Of a stretch of DNA of 64,000 nt, positions 36,301 through 50,229 are shown piece after piece; position 1 is the first letter of the stretch; each line of letters starts with the position of its first letter. Location of the stretch: positions 438,157 through 502,156 of the forward strand of contig VWZX01006239.1 of the NCBI GenBank assembly GCA_013399015.1, written 5' to 3'. Below the pieces are notes generated by a model that saw nothing but the letters and a program-made list of their open reading frames with translations, was not told the DNA's origin and did no database searches. The translations under genes were made by a program, and so were the position numbers. Source of the DNA: Galbula dea. Its lineage: Eukaryota; Chordata; Aves; Piciformes; Galbulidae.

Positions 36301-39300
36301 TAACATGATTACTTATGTTGAACATCATTAACTAGCTTTTTTTTTAACTGTTTGATATAATTACAAGAACAGTTATTTGGTCTAAAATCCAAAGTTGTCT
36401 TTAAATAAGGGTTAAGGATCCATGAAATACAACAAAGAAGGCTGCATTCTTTCTCTCCCCTTCTCCAACACCAGTCTTCCAGCAACAGCATTAAAAAGAT
36501 CTATAGAGATTAACTGAGCCAATGCATGAACTATAGAGCTTTTTCCAATGATGTTTTAATAGATCTTTTGTTATCAGCCTATTCCACCTCAACTCCATCG
36601 GTCAGGAAGGCCTCTTTAGTCCTATTCACAAATACAAATTGCTTATCATGTCTCAAATATGATAGAACCATGAAGGAGTTGCTGAGATTTGATTACTTAA
36701 AGAGTAATTCATAGGATTTTAAAGGAGATTAATTTAATTAACCTCTATATTACTGTTTACTTTCCATAAGAAAGCACTCTTTCTAACCTAAAACATACAT
36801 AGCTTGCAAGCAGAACATACAAAGCACAACCAGAAAGTGAAATTTTTAATCTTGAAAAGCCTTCATCTGTGAAGTCCAGAAGCTTTGCTTCCATCAGTGA
36901 ACTTCCTTATTAGTAGTACTTCAGCCAGAGAATTAGAACAACAGAATTTTGTAAACCTTCTCTTTTTTCCTCTTTGTTTGAAATTTAACTAAATATTTTA
37001 AGACAACTTTTCCTTCTTTCTATTTGCCATGAGGTTATACACTCAAAGAACAAAAAAAGCAAAACTGTCAAGAGTGTATGACAAGTATCTTTAATTGCAG
37101 GATCTATCAACAGAATTTGAATAGCATCTGCATCTACCTCACCTTCGTAACTGTTACACAAACAGAGCTAAGCTGATCTAAAATATTGTCTTAGAACACA
37201 TTTTTTATTCTGAATTAATGGTCCTTCTCCAAAGATATGAAGCCTGACATTCACATGACATTACAAATGGTACTGGCCAGAACCTTGGCTAATATCCCAT
37301 TGGGAGCACAGTCAGGATAGGGTTCCAAACTAAGGAGTCTGGAACTGGAGAAAGCCCACAGACTGACAAGCACTTCTAGATGGTACAGAGGACTTCTGAT
37401 CAGTGTTTTCTCTTATTCTTTATTATTTAAATAAAATACATTAAAAACCAAAAAATAGGATTATTTCAGTAGGAGTAGAAAAAGGCCGGTTGTTCATGCC
37501 TCATATTCTACTTGAAAATAACTTCTGTCTGTCTTTTCTTAGAAGAGTTTTGTCAAAGGCACACTTACTGTGTTTGCAGAAAAGAAGCTAAGAAAATGTA
37601 AACAGGAGGAGGGAATTATATGACTCAGTATTATTTCTAAAGTAAAAGGTAAAACCAAGAAATTTTCAGTTACAGCCATAAATGCATGGTGGAAAATGGA
37701 AAGAGCATGATGTCAGCAATGACATCAGTGCTCACGTCGAAGAAGTTGTTTTTTAGAAGAAATGCACTTGTAAGAATCCCCCAAAAATGCAGAAAAAGAC
37801 CAATCAATAACAGTGGAAGCACAGAGGATATGAAGATGTGCTCTTGAACAATATGAAGGGCCTGCATATCACTGGAGTCAACATCTCTCCCAGGTTACAA
37901 GGTGGGGGATGGCTAAGAGGGATGGAGGAAGTGAAAGGGAACATTGGTGGCTATAGCAGACATTATCTGCTCCAGTGCTCTACTCAGGTTGTTCATCTTC
38001 CAAGTGAGCAAATCCTCTTCCACTTAAATATTTTCTCCTCAGTTTTTAAGGGGGGAGATCAAGATTCTGCTAGAAAAATTCTTCTACAGAATTTCTTAGG
38101 AAATTAAACAGAAAAGCAATAGTTCAAAAGGAACCATTTCACTTTCTGAAGTTTCCCAACAGTCCACTAGCTTCAATAAAAATCCCTTGCTCTGAGAAAA
38201 GATCCTGTCTGGTAGGTATTTGCCTAAACACTGAGCTTGGATTGTCTGTGCTTCAGAAAAGGAAGCCTTGGCAGCTGAGGAGATGAGCAGCTGAGGGAAG
38301 TACATTTGTCATCTATGTAAACACACCAAAACCTCTCTCCCACAGGTGTTTGCAGTCTTTAAGAAATCTCAATCCTAAAACTTTCAAAATATGTAGAGGG
38401 AAAACTGTGCAATATAAATATATATTTATTACATATATATATATTACAATAAATAAATATAAAATATTTCTACAATATTTTCTTTTTATCTTACACCATC
38501 CTCAGAGCTGTGAAAAAGCAATGATAATTTTTTTGTTCTGAGTTTTGGGGGTTTTTGGCATAGAGTAGTGTGTTTTCCTTTGCCCTTATATTCAGAAAAC
38601 AGTTTTACCTTACATTTCCAAAAGGTTGTAGCTGAATGCAGAGGCCAGGTGTGGAAATATTAAATCTGAAAGATGAGAATATAAGTGAGCAGCTTAGGTG
38701 GGTGAAATAGACAAGTGGATGAGAGTGGAAATTACTGCACAACATTAAGAGAGAGAGGTAGGGGGTACTGTGCCTGTAACAGACTGGTTTATTAATGGAA
38801 TTATGTAATGGGGCATGCTGTGCCCTTTCAGCCTCTAACAGAAACTCTTTCACTTAAAAGTAATCTGTGACCATTTTTTTTAACCTGGTGAATGCCCTTG
38901 TCTTCTCTCCTTTTTTTTTGAAAAAGGAAAGTTGACATCCCCTACACCTGCACAGAGCCAGGAACAGACTCCCAGAGATTTCCCTGGGAGAGCTGAGTGT
39001 TGCATCTCTGCCTGAGGTCTTTGGGCTCCTGGTGTTCAGAAGACATCAGGATATCATTCATGGAACAATTCAACAAAGCAAATCCACGTGGTCCAGCTTA
39101 CTCTCTGGCTAGAGCCACATAAGGCAGAGCCTGTCACTGCACACTGGGAACAACCAGGGACATGTCTGGAGGGAACACTGCTTTGGGTGGAACACCGATC
39201 TGAAAGGCATATTTAGAAACTATGAGACAGAGTTTGTTCTTGCTCAGGCAATAAGGGCCAATAGCTTCTGATCTTGCTTCTTTATAAGGAGACAGCAAAT

Positions 39301-39589
39301 AATCTGGCTCTAGGAAGAGCTCCTTCCCTTGGTGGAAACGGCAGGCCTCCCTCCTGCCTGTCTGCTGTGTCACAGCCATACATCTCACACTGCAGGGCCC
39401 TCACTCCCGGGGAGGTGTTTGGACAAGCACACAGCCATAACAGTTACATTTCACTTCCTCTGGGGAAGTACCACAGTGAAGACACTGCGAGACTACTTGT
39501 CATCTCCTGCTGCCCTGAGGGGCAACCATTCTGCAGCAGTTGCAAATCTCTGCTGAAATTCATCCCTTGGGGATGTCCCAGTAGGATGA

Positions 39590-39975
39590 TGTCAGGACCC
39601 TGAGACCAGTAATGGATCTTAATGGCCCTGAGCAGCCTCACAGGGGCCTTCACCTACCCCTGTGCCCATAGGCCAGGGATCCATTGCAGCCAGGTGCCCA
39701 GCCTGCCCTGCACTGCTGCCCCACAGAGAGCTCAGGCCTGTGAGGCCTGGCCTCTGTCTGTACCAGCCCCCCAGCAGGGGTGACCCTCAGAGGTCAGTGC
39801 CCAACTCTGTCAGGTACAGCAGCCATCAGGCCTTGGGAAGCCTCATCCTCCACAGCTGTGCAAAGCCAAGGCATAGTCTGGGGGGCAGCAGGTGAGCCAC
39901 TGCCAGTCCTTGCTCAGGTGTGGTGGCACTGGAAAGCGGAGGGTCGGAGGCTTCGTTGCAAGCAGCACAGCTTTT
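39590..39975. other. GC-richer, CpG-poor patch
   Basis: Composition changes sharply from the AT-rich surroundings to C/G-rich sequence with many CAG/CTG/CCC words but few CpG dinucleotides until its last 40 bp. No frame has clear coding character. It is not a typical CpG-island promoter. Confidence 0.45.
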
Positions 39976-42580
39976 CAAGGTCTCTTTATATTGTTTTTTT
40001 AACAGATAGATTCTTTAAAAGTTAATATTAAGTTAGTCTTAATTTTTTTTTCAAAATTACCCTTAAGGCTTTAAGAGTCAAATTAATTTCAATTTGGTTT
40101 TGTTGTCATTAAGTAAATGAGTTTATGACTTTTTTTATTACAGCTAAGGCTGTCTCATATGATAGAGGATGAGTGGAATTTTTTTTATTTCAACTGTGAA
40201 CCCTGTGTTTTACTTAGAGCCTTCTAGAGCACTCCTGCCAGGGAAGTGGAGGGCAGTACTGCATTTTCCAAAGAGGCAGCAGTCACCAGCCCCCATTCTA
40301 CAAGTAATTATGGATGTGCTTACCTTCATTGCATTAGAGGTTTCTGTTAATTGCAAAAATGTTGCTTCCTCATGTAAATATGTACATAAGCACATCTAGC
40401 AAATGGATAGGTAATCTTTTCTGATATTTTGACTTTGCCAAAGAGGAAGAGGTGAGCCAGAGGGGTGACCTCAATGAGGTTGCAGGGTTGCCTGAGGGAA
40501 AGGAGCTTTCCCAAGTGTTGGGGAAGCTTGAGATTGGGACCAGTTGCTGCTTTCCTTCATGACATTATCAGCACAGCCAGGCTGACAAGCCTTCCCGTGC
40601 CATATGGTCGCTCCAGGAAAAACCTCCAGAGTAGAAAATACAGTTGTGCCCCACGTTTGTCATAGCCTTCATCTCTGACTCATAATTACTTGTCTGCAAT
40701 TTCCCTACTCAACGAAGAAGCAGTAGGGGAAGATCGAGGTTTGAGGAAGGACAGGAAATGAGCACGCTGACGGTGTGGGAAAGATTGCAACTGAAGCGGT
40801 GAACCTTGACAACTTTGAGAAAGAGGGAGATGTGGTTGAGAAATAACAATGACTGGAGAAATAAGTGGAGAGGAGGATTAGGTGGTTGGTGACAGCAGGA
40901 GAACAGGAAAGGGAAAGGGTTTAGAGGTGCACATAAGTTAAGAGGCAGAGCACAAATATCTACCAAAGAAGAGAAGCAAGTGCCTAGTTGTGTAAGCCGG
41001 TAGGAACTGATAATTATATGAGGATATTAGGTAAAGATTTCTTTCTGCTAAAGTCAAAGCCAACATTTTCATGGCTTTATAAACATCTGGGTTTAGATAC
41101 TGGTCTTGGGTTTGCAGAAAAGCTAAGAAAATCTATGGAGAATTTTGCTACTGCTGAATTCTTTGATAGCCATTGAGTACAGAGTTGGGTAAATATTAAC
41201 TATGTGCAAATCTCCTCCACATTATCTAGAGACTACCGAAAAGTTTCAGAGTTACTCCCCAAAAATCCTCAAACCAAAACAGAAAATAAAAAACAAACTC
41301 CCAACCTCACTAAAATGTCTGACATGTCTTGAAGCTAGACACAGGAACTAGTTTGGGGTTTGGTTTTGTTTTTTGTTTTGGAAATTAGCCTCAAGAGGTG
41401 GAGGAAAAGAATATTATACATCTAGGAACTAAAACTGGAAGAGACTCTATTTCTATCCCTGTAACCACCATATTGTTTTGGATGAACATCTACAGTAACT
41501 TCTATGCTTACTGTTCTGAACTTTTCCAACTAATATGAGCAGTGTGTTATTTGATTACCACCATGCTATTTTTAAGTATTCTTTTTCGTTAATCAAAACA
41601 AAGGCTATTAGGGAATAAGTAGTCTTCCAGGCATGCCCTGGGTTTAGGGGCTGGTAAAAAGAATTGTTCATATAGACTGTATGACTAATAAATAGATGTG
41701 AGGCAGACTTACATTGTCGTGGCTTAAAGCCTCACCTCTTCTTCTTCCAAAGACATGACTTTAAAATGATGACAAAAAAAGCCTTCTCAAGAGAGGTCTG
41801 CCCTTATTTGTCAATCTTAGTTAAATATTCTGATTTATTTGTGTTAGACCTTGATTTAATTGCAATGTGGCCAACCAGCAGAAAGGCTGTTGCTGACTTC
41901 AGCAGACGTGGAACAGGTAGATGAGCTGGCAGGTTGATCAGCTACTTGGGCTGTATCTGCACTGAAATCAGAGCCAAAAATATAATATCATACTATGATA
42001 TCAATTGATGAAGAAGCCTGCCCAGATAGTTTCTCACCAAAGTCATATCATTCAGTCAGTGAAATCCCTGGAGCAGTCAGTCTGCTGCAAGCTGTGCAGG
42101 TAAGTGCTGTGGTTTGATATTGAGTGGGTGAAAAGGTACCAAACTAGTGGATTGGTAGCTAGGTGCTGGAGAGTAGAGAGACAACTTCTGATGAATGTTC
42201 TTCCATGGAAAACTGGGTTATTTTTTTGAAGTTATTCCATACTTATAGCCAAATAAAGGAAAAGATAAAATAATAAGATAAAAAGTACTGCATTGCCCTT
42301 GTTATTTGTCCTACTACTTCCCTTTTACATGGGAATTCACTCACACTTACATTGACTTTGTTCCTCTTCTAAAAAGCAATTTCAGTGATCTGTTCTTAGA
42401 TGTCTTATTTTCAAAGAAATTTCCTGCAAGTGAAGAAATTAAAATGAATCATCATAGTCTTCAGTTTGCAGATACCTATGTAACACAAAAAGGTTTCTTG
42501 TGTGAACTCAAGAGCTTGATAAGAAAGTATCTAGTAAATTTATGTTTAATATTTTGTATTTAGTAACCATTGAGATTTCA

Positions 42581-42613
42581 CCCCAGCTTAGAGACAAAAG
42601 CTCCAAGCTGGGG
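42581..42613. repeat. Hairpin-forming inverted repeat
   Basis: CCCCAGCTT at 42581-42589 pairs exactly with AAGCTGGGG at 42605-42613 across a 15-nt loop. Confidence 0.75.
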
Positions 42614-44566
42614 ACACAACTTTTAGCCCACCACAAATATAAGACAGCTTTAGATAAATAAATTGGCCTCTGGTCTGATCAAGAAGGGACATTCACCAGA
42701 GAAGTGGGTTCAAGTCCTCACAGATGAAGAAAACTTCCACATTCTGGAAAAGTTCCGTAAGCGTTCAGTCACAAGTAAGGTTGCTCACCTCCTGCAGAGA
42801 TGCTTGGCTTAGAACCCTAATTCACAACGAGGTAGTGTGTTCTTAGGACAGGGAGAGAGGTTTCTCCTCTTAGGGAGAAATGCCTCAAGCGCTCCCACCT
42901 GGGGCTGTAGCTGTGTTCACCTCCTCGGCACTTGTGTGCTGTTAGAAAGCTGCTGATTCTTGTTGAGATCTCATGCTTGAGCACTTGACTTTTTTACATG
43001 TATTTTGTAGGGATTTTGAGTGCTCAAGTCAGAGCAGCAAGCTCTGCTAGATTACATGGTGAATGTGTCAGTGTCTTTGTTCTGCAAGTCCAGCCTTTTT
43101 CTGTCTGTTTTAATTCCCCATCTAGTGATAGAAGTACTTTCTGGTATTGAGTATTTTTCAGAGAGATCCTGATTCTTTCCTGGGACAAAAACTAGACTAC
43201 AGATGTAGTATAAATGTTCCAGAGCGTGACTCATTCCAGTTAGGTACACAAACAGGAGTAGCATGCAGTTTTAAATATCAGTCATTTGTATCTAGTAATG
43301 AATATTTCTAGTTTCAAGATGACTAGCATAAGGGCATCTGTGTTTTATTCTAAAGCAAAAAGAATGACAGGAATATAAAAAGAAGAACAAGAAAAATATA
43401 TATTTAGCAATAACTTATATGTGTTCATTTGACTGTGAAAAGATTACATGCATTACACTATGCAAAGCCCAAATGCTTAGGGCCACACAGCTTCACAGCT
43501 GACCTAAGCTGGCAAGGGTTCCCATGATGCTGTTTTGATAAGCACCTTGCCTTCACATGGGATACAGGAAGGGACCATATGGGATAGAGCTGGTTTGCAC
43601 CCCTCCACACCAGAATGACAAAGAAAGCCTGCAACTCAGCTGTTCCCTTCACATTAGAGGAATCCTAGGTTGTAGCAAAGTAGTTCTGTGTTTCTGTCTG
43701 TCAGGCAAAAGAGGGGCCATGGCCAGAGAAATGCTGTTATGAAGATTTCTTTCCACTAGCAGAATCAGTCAAGCCCAGAGCAAGTTCAGTGGACTCTGAA
43801 CACTGCACTTGGGACGTGCTGTGCGTGATCATAGCTCTAGCTCTGCCTTGATTCAGTCGAGTACCCAGTGCCACTGTAACCAAGTCAGCAAAATGTCAAT
43901 CAGTAAGGGCTATGCAGGTCTCCTGAAGTCCCAGGAGCAGCCAGACTAAGCCTGCACTGCAGTCTGTGCTGTTGTTGCAGCACTGCTGGGCTGAAGCTGT
44001 CTTGGTTAGGTCAGTCTGTGCTTGGGGCCATATCTCCATCTACAGACACACTGCACTGCAAATTGTTAGACTGACAAGCTCCCTTATACCAGCAGATCTG
44101 GCTTAATGTCAGCTGTTCCTCCCAGCCATGCTCTAGCATGATCTGACCAAAGGCCAGAGCCTGCACTGCAAAATCTCAGGTGTAGTGGAAGCATATTGCT
44201 GTATCAGAATGAAGTGTAAGCTTTATGTTTTCTTTCATTATCTAAATTTCAGTGTTAAAGAAATCTAAAATTTTTTGGTTTATCTCTGAGATTTGGCTTT
44301 CTTCTTTGTCATTGTGTTTGTTCTTAGTAAATCAAGGGAATAAAAGCTCTTGACAATGAACTTGTCCTTCCTAGCTTCTAAATGAAATTTTCCTCAAACT
44401 GTTTCTCTTTTTAAGATCAACTTGACATAAGTTCAGAGCTCGTAGCAAACAATATGTTTTCTGCCTGGGACTTTTAATGGAAACCTATCTATATTTTAAT
44501 AGTAAAAATCTTTCAGAATTCTGCTACCTACTGAGATTTTCACTGCTTCCTCCTTCTTTCAAACAG

Positions 44567-44654
44567 TCTGATACATTTCTAGAAAAATCTTTACCACCAT
44601 ATTTTTCATGTACACTTCCTACCCCAAACCACTTCTCATTAAGTGTGTGCACAG
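44567..44654 (+). other. Exon-like segment, gene unknown
   Basis: A strong acceptor (ctgcttcctccttctttcaaacag), 88 nt open in one frame (starting SDTFLEKSLPPYFSC) and a good donor (CAG|GTAAGA). No partner exon could be joined to it, and such combinations also occur by chance in 64 kb. Confidence 0.2.
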
Positions 44655-46079
44655 GTAAGATTCTTGGCCTCCCTTTCCAAGGAAATCTCTGTCTTTGTTT
44701 AAAAGCAGACAGACATTCATATTTTCAAGGTACCATCTGCACCTTTTTTTTTGTAATTCCAGGAAGGGATGAGATGCACTTCAATGTTTGTGGTAAACTT
44801 TCAAAACTTTAACATACGAGTGTCAGGCTCTTCTGTGAGTGAAAATTTGAGATACTTCCACTTACAGAAACAGATTAAACTGCATTTTATCTGAGGGGTC
44901 TGTAATCAAGTTTGATATTTTTGTCTTGTAGATAAGTATTAATGATAACCAGAGGAAGAACCAAACAAAACTATTGTATATGGCATTATACTGTAACACA
45001 GAGGTTACTGACCATCATATTCAAGAATTAGACATGCCTATATAGTGAATATCTTTTAGTGATCATTACTGTTGCCATGGAGGAAATTACTACATTCCTT
45101 ACTCAAAACATTCCTAGGAAGTTAAACATGACTATCAGCCATACATTCATTTGTGCAAAAGAAGCCTACAAAATGTAGGTGTTCCCCTCACTTCAGCTTA
45201 TATCCTGTTGACAGCTCAAATGACACCAGGCCCATTTATTTGTTTCTAGTGGTTTAACTGACAACTTTTGGTCTCATAAAATTTACTATAAATACTGTCT
45301 GTAGCACAGCCTTGTTGTTCAGTGGTAACCAAGTATTCAGATGGTTGAGAAAGCTGTTTCCCAATGGGAAATGTAGCATTTGGCAATCATTTATTCCTAT
45401 TTCCTTTGAGGATATAAAGGAAAGGTTTTCCTAAAGTAATCCCTGAGTAAAAAACAAGCAACTAAGTTATTAATACCAAAGCACTGGAGTATGGAATGAA
45501 TGCTCAAGTGCAAACTTTATTATACCTTAAAAGTAGATAAGATGATTGCATGCTTCTGCCTCTATAGGGAAATACATGTTTGTTCTTTCCAGGCATAAGG
45601 TTGATGGGGAAATTATATGGGATTGATTTCATGAGTTTGGAAATGAGCCTTGGTTTTGAGAATGACTTCACAACCCCAACTCTGAACTGACTTGGCAGAA
45701 TAGATGTAGGAACCTCTAGCTCCCTGTGATGTCAGTCCTGACAGTGGTTTCAACACAAAGAGGGTTTGGCTTAGAAAGGACAAATTGTGATATAATGAAG
45801 TCCCACTGTGGGGTGAAAAAAACCTGGTTTGTTTTCTTTTCATTTGGAACAGGAGAGTGTAGAGAGGGAGATAAAAACAACCTATGCACTCTTTCCTCTT
45901 GGTTCCTCTAGAGCTATGCTGCACCTATCTTGTTAGGAAAAGCAAGGAAATTCTTTAAGAGAGACTGAGAAGTGCAGGTTTAGCACTTGTAAGATTAACA
46001 CATTTGCTGAGTTTTAATCTCACTTTTCCAGTACCTTAGTTTACCATGTTCCTTATCTGCAGATAGTTTATAGTTCATC

Positions 46080-46096
46080 TTTTTTTTTTTTTTTTT
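46080..46096. repeat. Run of 17 T
   Basis: Homopolymer of T on the + strand. A minus-strand retrocopy with a poly-A tail would leave such a mark, but no recognisable gene body lies next to it. A small GGCCTC-CAT-GAGGCC hairpin follows at 46104-46118. Confidence 0.8.
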
Positions 46097-46366
46097 ACTT
46101 CTTGGCCTCCATGAGGCCATGACATGAGGTTTATGGGGCTGTACTCTTTCACCCACTTAGGCAGCAGGGAAACTAGTTGGTGCCTTTTAGCTAAATTTCA
46201 CTTGATGTAGGAATCACAAGTATATTAAGTCCCTACCAGCCTTTCTGGAGAATTCATGTCTGTATGGAGAAAAGAGCTTGAACTGAGAGAAAGTAGAAAG
46301 AAGTTGGCCCCTGCCTAGCCTAACGGCAGAAGGCAGATGAGCAGCCAGCATGTAGGTACCTCGAGG

Positions 46367-46406
46367 CTGCTGAAACATGTATCACCCTGCTGAAACATGT
46401 ATCACC
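46367..46406. repeat. Perfect 20-bp tandem duplication
   Basis: ctgctgaaacatgtatcacc occurs twice back to back (46367-46386, 46387-46406) without any difference, so it is recent. Confidence 0.95.
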
Positions 46407-48989
46407 CAGAGGCAGCCCCAAAGCACACCACCTCCCACTTTGCTAAATGTGCAAGGGATGTGGGAGAGAAGGGGAGGGGAGAGTTGCAGAGAGGCAGGCA
46501 GGAAGGTCAAGTTGGCTAGGGTTTGGGCAAAGCACATGAAGAATGGGGTATTTCATTCTAGAGGAAATAATGCTTCATACTCAAAGAACTATTTGGGTTT
46601 TTTTTTCCTTTTTCAAAATCAAAACTAAACTTTCTGTTTCTTTTTCACAGTTTGTTTTTTTTGCATGACCTTTCCCTGCTCACATTCATTAACCAAGTCT
46701 GTGACAGCATGGAGTTAGCAGTTTCGGTAGACTCTATATTTTCCTCAGGAAGATTTTAGCCATTACTTAGGAGAGTTAAAACTCTCATGTGAAGGTGCAG
46801 ATGCAGTGAACAGAAACAGTAAAATGCTCATATAATAAGAGGTGAGAACACAAAACCATTTTTTTCAGCCTCAGCATAGTAGCCTCCCTACTGAAGCAAA
46901 CAGAAAGTGTGTTGCCTTCACAGATAAGAAAACCTTAGAGTACCTTTGAAACTGTGATTCAGCACACTGAAGTTACTACTGTTTTACAAGAAGATGCTGA
47001 CTCATTTACTAATTGCATTTCAATGGCAAAATAAAAAGTGTCACTCTCTTTTCTCAAAAAAATTACATGTAACTATTGGTAGCAATTGTGAGCAAAGAAG
47101 GCTCAGAAATGGCTTTTGGGACAGCAAATGATTCTGGGCTCTCCAGAGCTGACTGGCCCCTGTTAATATTTACAGATGACTTTTAGTAACAAATCTGATC
47201 ACTTGCAGAAAGAGAGGTGCTTGTTTTTCTCTGCCTCTTGACACCTGGTCTCTAGTAGTGTGATGAGGAAGGTCTTAACTTGAAGGGGATGAATCAAACT
47301 TTTAATGTCATCCTGAGGAATGCAGTCAAAGACAGGTTCAAGTTACTCTCTCTGCTGTTTCATGCTTTTTAAGGAAAACTGATAGGTTAGATCAATGACC
47401 ACCTTTTTTTTTTTCATTATTCTTTCTTCAGAGAACCAAATTGAGAGTGTCTGTCCCTGCACAGATCTGCTGAACTCAGTACATATCTACTGCAATGTTT
47501 GTTAAGATTTTTTTTATCACAGAATCACAGTCAGGCTAATACTTCTCCATCAAAAGTAACATGCTGAGAGTTAATTTTATTCAGATTTTCTAACAGAGGA
47601 TGCACTAAAAAACCAAGCAAATGCCAATTAAGCAGTCACAAGCATCTGGACAGTCAGTCCCAGTTGATGTAGCATTCAGTATTGCACTCTGATGTTATGC
47701 AGGACAAGTGATAACTGCACTTCCAGCATATGAACACCCATACTCTGAACCTCCAGTTACTTCTACACATGCCCAAATTGACTCCAGCTTTAGTAATGTG
47801 AGATGCCACATGGAAACATGGGCTTACACTCTGTGAACACCAGTGTATAGGGAAGTTTAGAACTCGGTGTTCAAACTGGAAGGTGCTGCTATGGAGTCTT
47901 CCATCAGCTGTGCCTTGCTCCTTGATTTCATAGCTCCTCACAGATTAAATACATGTTCAGTAATCTTGAAGGTCTCTTAAGGCCTCCTTGCCTTTTACCA
48001 GAGAATGTAGTAGAATGGATGCCAGAGTAACACTGCAGAGAGATGCTGGCTACACATTTCTGGATTTGTAGAGTTGGGAAGGATACTTTTTCAAAAGTGA
48101 TATTGTTTCCATTTGTGTACAAGGATGTGGCCATAACTAACTCAAAAAATGCTTTGGAGATGAGTTTGCTTTTATAGATAAATCTTTTGGATGAAATGAT
48201 TCAAGAATCTGAGAGCAAAGATACAGGCTAAACCAGTGTTGATATAACCTTCTCAAATCTGTCAAGATGAAAACAGGTGGTGAAACTTCCTCATGTTCCT
48301 TCTCCAAGAATTAAATATTTGCATCAAACCCACTTCTCTTTCTTGTAAATTAAACCAAGGCAGGGCAGGTATGGAAACCATGAGCAATGACCAGTTTGCA
48401 AATGTTGCTCTTATTCCTCCTCTAGACCAACATGTGTGCCTCATTCCCAAGGGAAACTGTCACCTCAGAAAACCTGGACAGTGGATTTAAAGTGCTTTCT
48501 CTGTGTCCCTCAGAGTAGGGCCCAAGATGGCATTTTCTGTATTCTAGCTGAGCATTTTAGTTAATATCTGTAAAATGCTGTTACTACTGCCATTTGTTCT
48601 TTTGTATAGGACTCACTGTACTAAAAGCCAGTGACCTACAAGTAATAGAACTCCCACCATGGCTTGGCAGAACTGAAGTGCTTAGCTGCTCAGAGGAATC
48701 AGGAGTCTAGCAGTCATATGGTATGCCTGGAGATGAGGGATTTGCCTGGAAGAAGAATACTTGTAGGGTTAGGCAGCTGTTGAGTGGAATAGATACTGGT
48801 AGCATATACATGCTGGATTCATGTGCTTTAGTACCTCTTATGAATCTAGTCCAAAGCTTTCCTATGTTGCCCTGCCAAAGAGCCTCAAGTTTACCCAGTT
48901 GGGAGAGGAGAAGCTAGACCACTTTTTATGCTGTTTGCTTATGGTTCCCTGAAGGGTTAATTAGCAGATAGCAATAATAGGTCTATTTA

Positions 48990-49110
48990 CAGTGCTTTTC
49001 ATCAATAAAGCCTAACATTAGTTTTAGGGAAACTAAGGAAAAAAGCAGATATTTGCCCAAATTCATACATCTAGTGAGGTTCAACACCAAAGTCAGCTCT
49101 GCTTTTTGTA
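48990..49110 (+). repeat. MIR/CORE-SINE-like relic
   Basis: ttacagtgcttttcatcaat, ttagggaaactaaggaaaaa, tatttgcccaaattcataca and ctagtgaggttcaacaccaa follow the order of MIR 3' half (cagtgctttac..., gggaaactgaggc, gatttgcccaaggtcacacag, agtcagtggcagagcc). Diverged. Confidence 0.4.
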
Positions 49111-49809
49111 TTGACTTTTCTTCCCACATGCCCCTAAAGTCTGACTTTGGAACTCAACTCTTAAAGTATGCCTACATTGCACATTCCTGAAGAGCTGCAC
49201 TAGCTAAAAATGAGAAATACCTTAAAAAAAATGCAGAAAACAAATAAAAATCTCAGCTGAAATTGGAATGAGCTTGGACAACAATTCATTGAAGCAGGAT
49301 TTTAATCCAAAAAAAATATACTCTTCCATGAGTATTATATGTTATAAGAATTGTAGTTGTATAATTGTATGGCATTACAGAGCTGCATGATACAGTGTAA
49401 AATCACCTGATCCACAAATAGATAAGCAGAGGACAGTCTCCATTGGAAGTATTTCAAACTCAGGTATTTGGTAATCCAAGTATAGCAGTGCACATACTCT
49501 CCTCTGCCTTTGGTTTTCATGAGGTTTATTAAGAGACCAGACAATATGGAATCATAACCCTCCTCTGTGTGCTCAAGAGAGACACAGAAATACTCATCTA
49601 GCATTAAATCTGTAGCATAGTGACTTACTATGGGGGGTTAAGCTTGGTTTGGAGGTACCTCAGTGCCCTCTTTCCATACTTTATTTTGAAAAAAATTATT
49701 TCACACTGATTTTTTAATGTGGTCTGTAGCTAATTCCTCAGATGCATGGATATAATGAAGCTTACTGCATCATGCCTTTGGTCTTGTCTTCCTGTGGCAA
49801 ATTTCATTT

Positions 49810-49830
49810 TTTGTTTTTGTTTGTTTGTTT
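49810..49830. repeat. (TTTG)n microsatellite
   Basis: Consecutive TTTG units followed by a G/T-rich run. Confidence 0.8.
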
Positions 49831-50102
49831 GTTTGGGGTTTTTTTTTAATTATTTGCCCATCATGTAGCATTTCAGTATGATCTCTTTAAATATGTCAGT
49901 CTGTTGTGGTTCTTACAGAACTTTTAATTCTGCTAGCTGCCAGGAACTGCTCTAAACATCAGCTAAAGCCTGATTATTTTTTTTTTCTCTGCCTTGAAAA
50001 CAGTTCATTACAGCTCTGTGGCTTCTGCACAATGTTTTTATCCTAGAAAGATCTAAAGGCACAAGAGTATTTTCCCCTCTAGTGAGCTGCTTTCTGGCCT
50101 TT

Positions 50103-50229
50103 TCATTCTCTCTTCTTTTGAAAACCTTGTGCCTCTGCTTTCTCCTGAAGAAGCTTCCTCCTCATGTCTCTGGCATGTAGTTTTGCAGAATGGCTTCTAG
50201 CATTCAGTCTGGCACAGGAGGCAGTAAAT
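50103..50229 (-). other. Exon-like segment on the minus strand, gene unknown
   Basis: Read on the minus strand, an acceptor (cttctcctgttcctttag) is followed by 41 open codons to a TGA at 50103. The peptide has an ARLNARSHSAKLHARDMRRK part and a KLLQEKAEAQGFQKKRE end, charged and helix-prone like a real C-terminus. No upstream exon on this strand was found, and the frame also continues open upstream of the acceptor. Chance is a serious alternative. Confidence 0.25.

Noticed and set aside
47432..47478. Exon-like 47-nt stretch after a long T-rich acceptor
   Set aside because: Moderate donor only and no joining partner. Kept out as probable chance.
47517..47531. atcacagaatcacag resembling a CR1 tail
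   Set aside because: The adjoining sequence does not match CR1. Too short to call.
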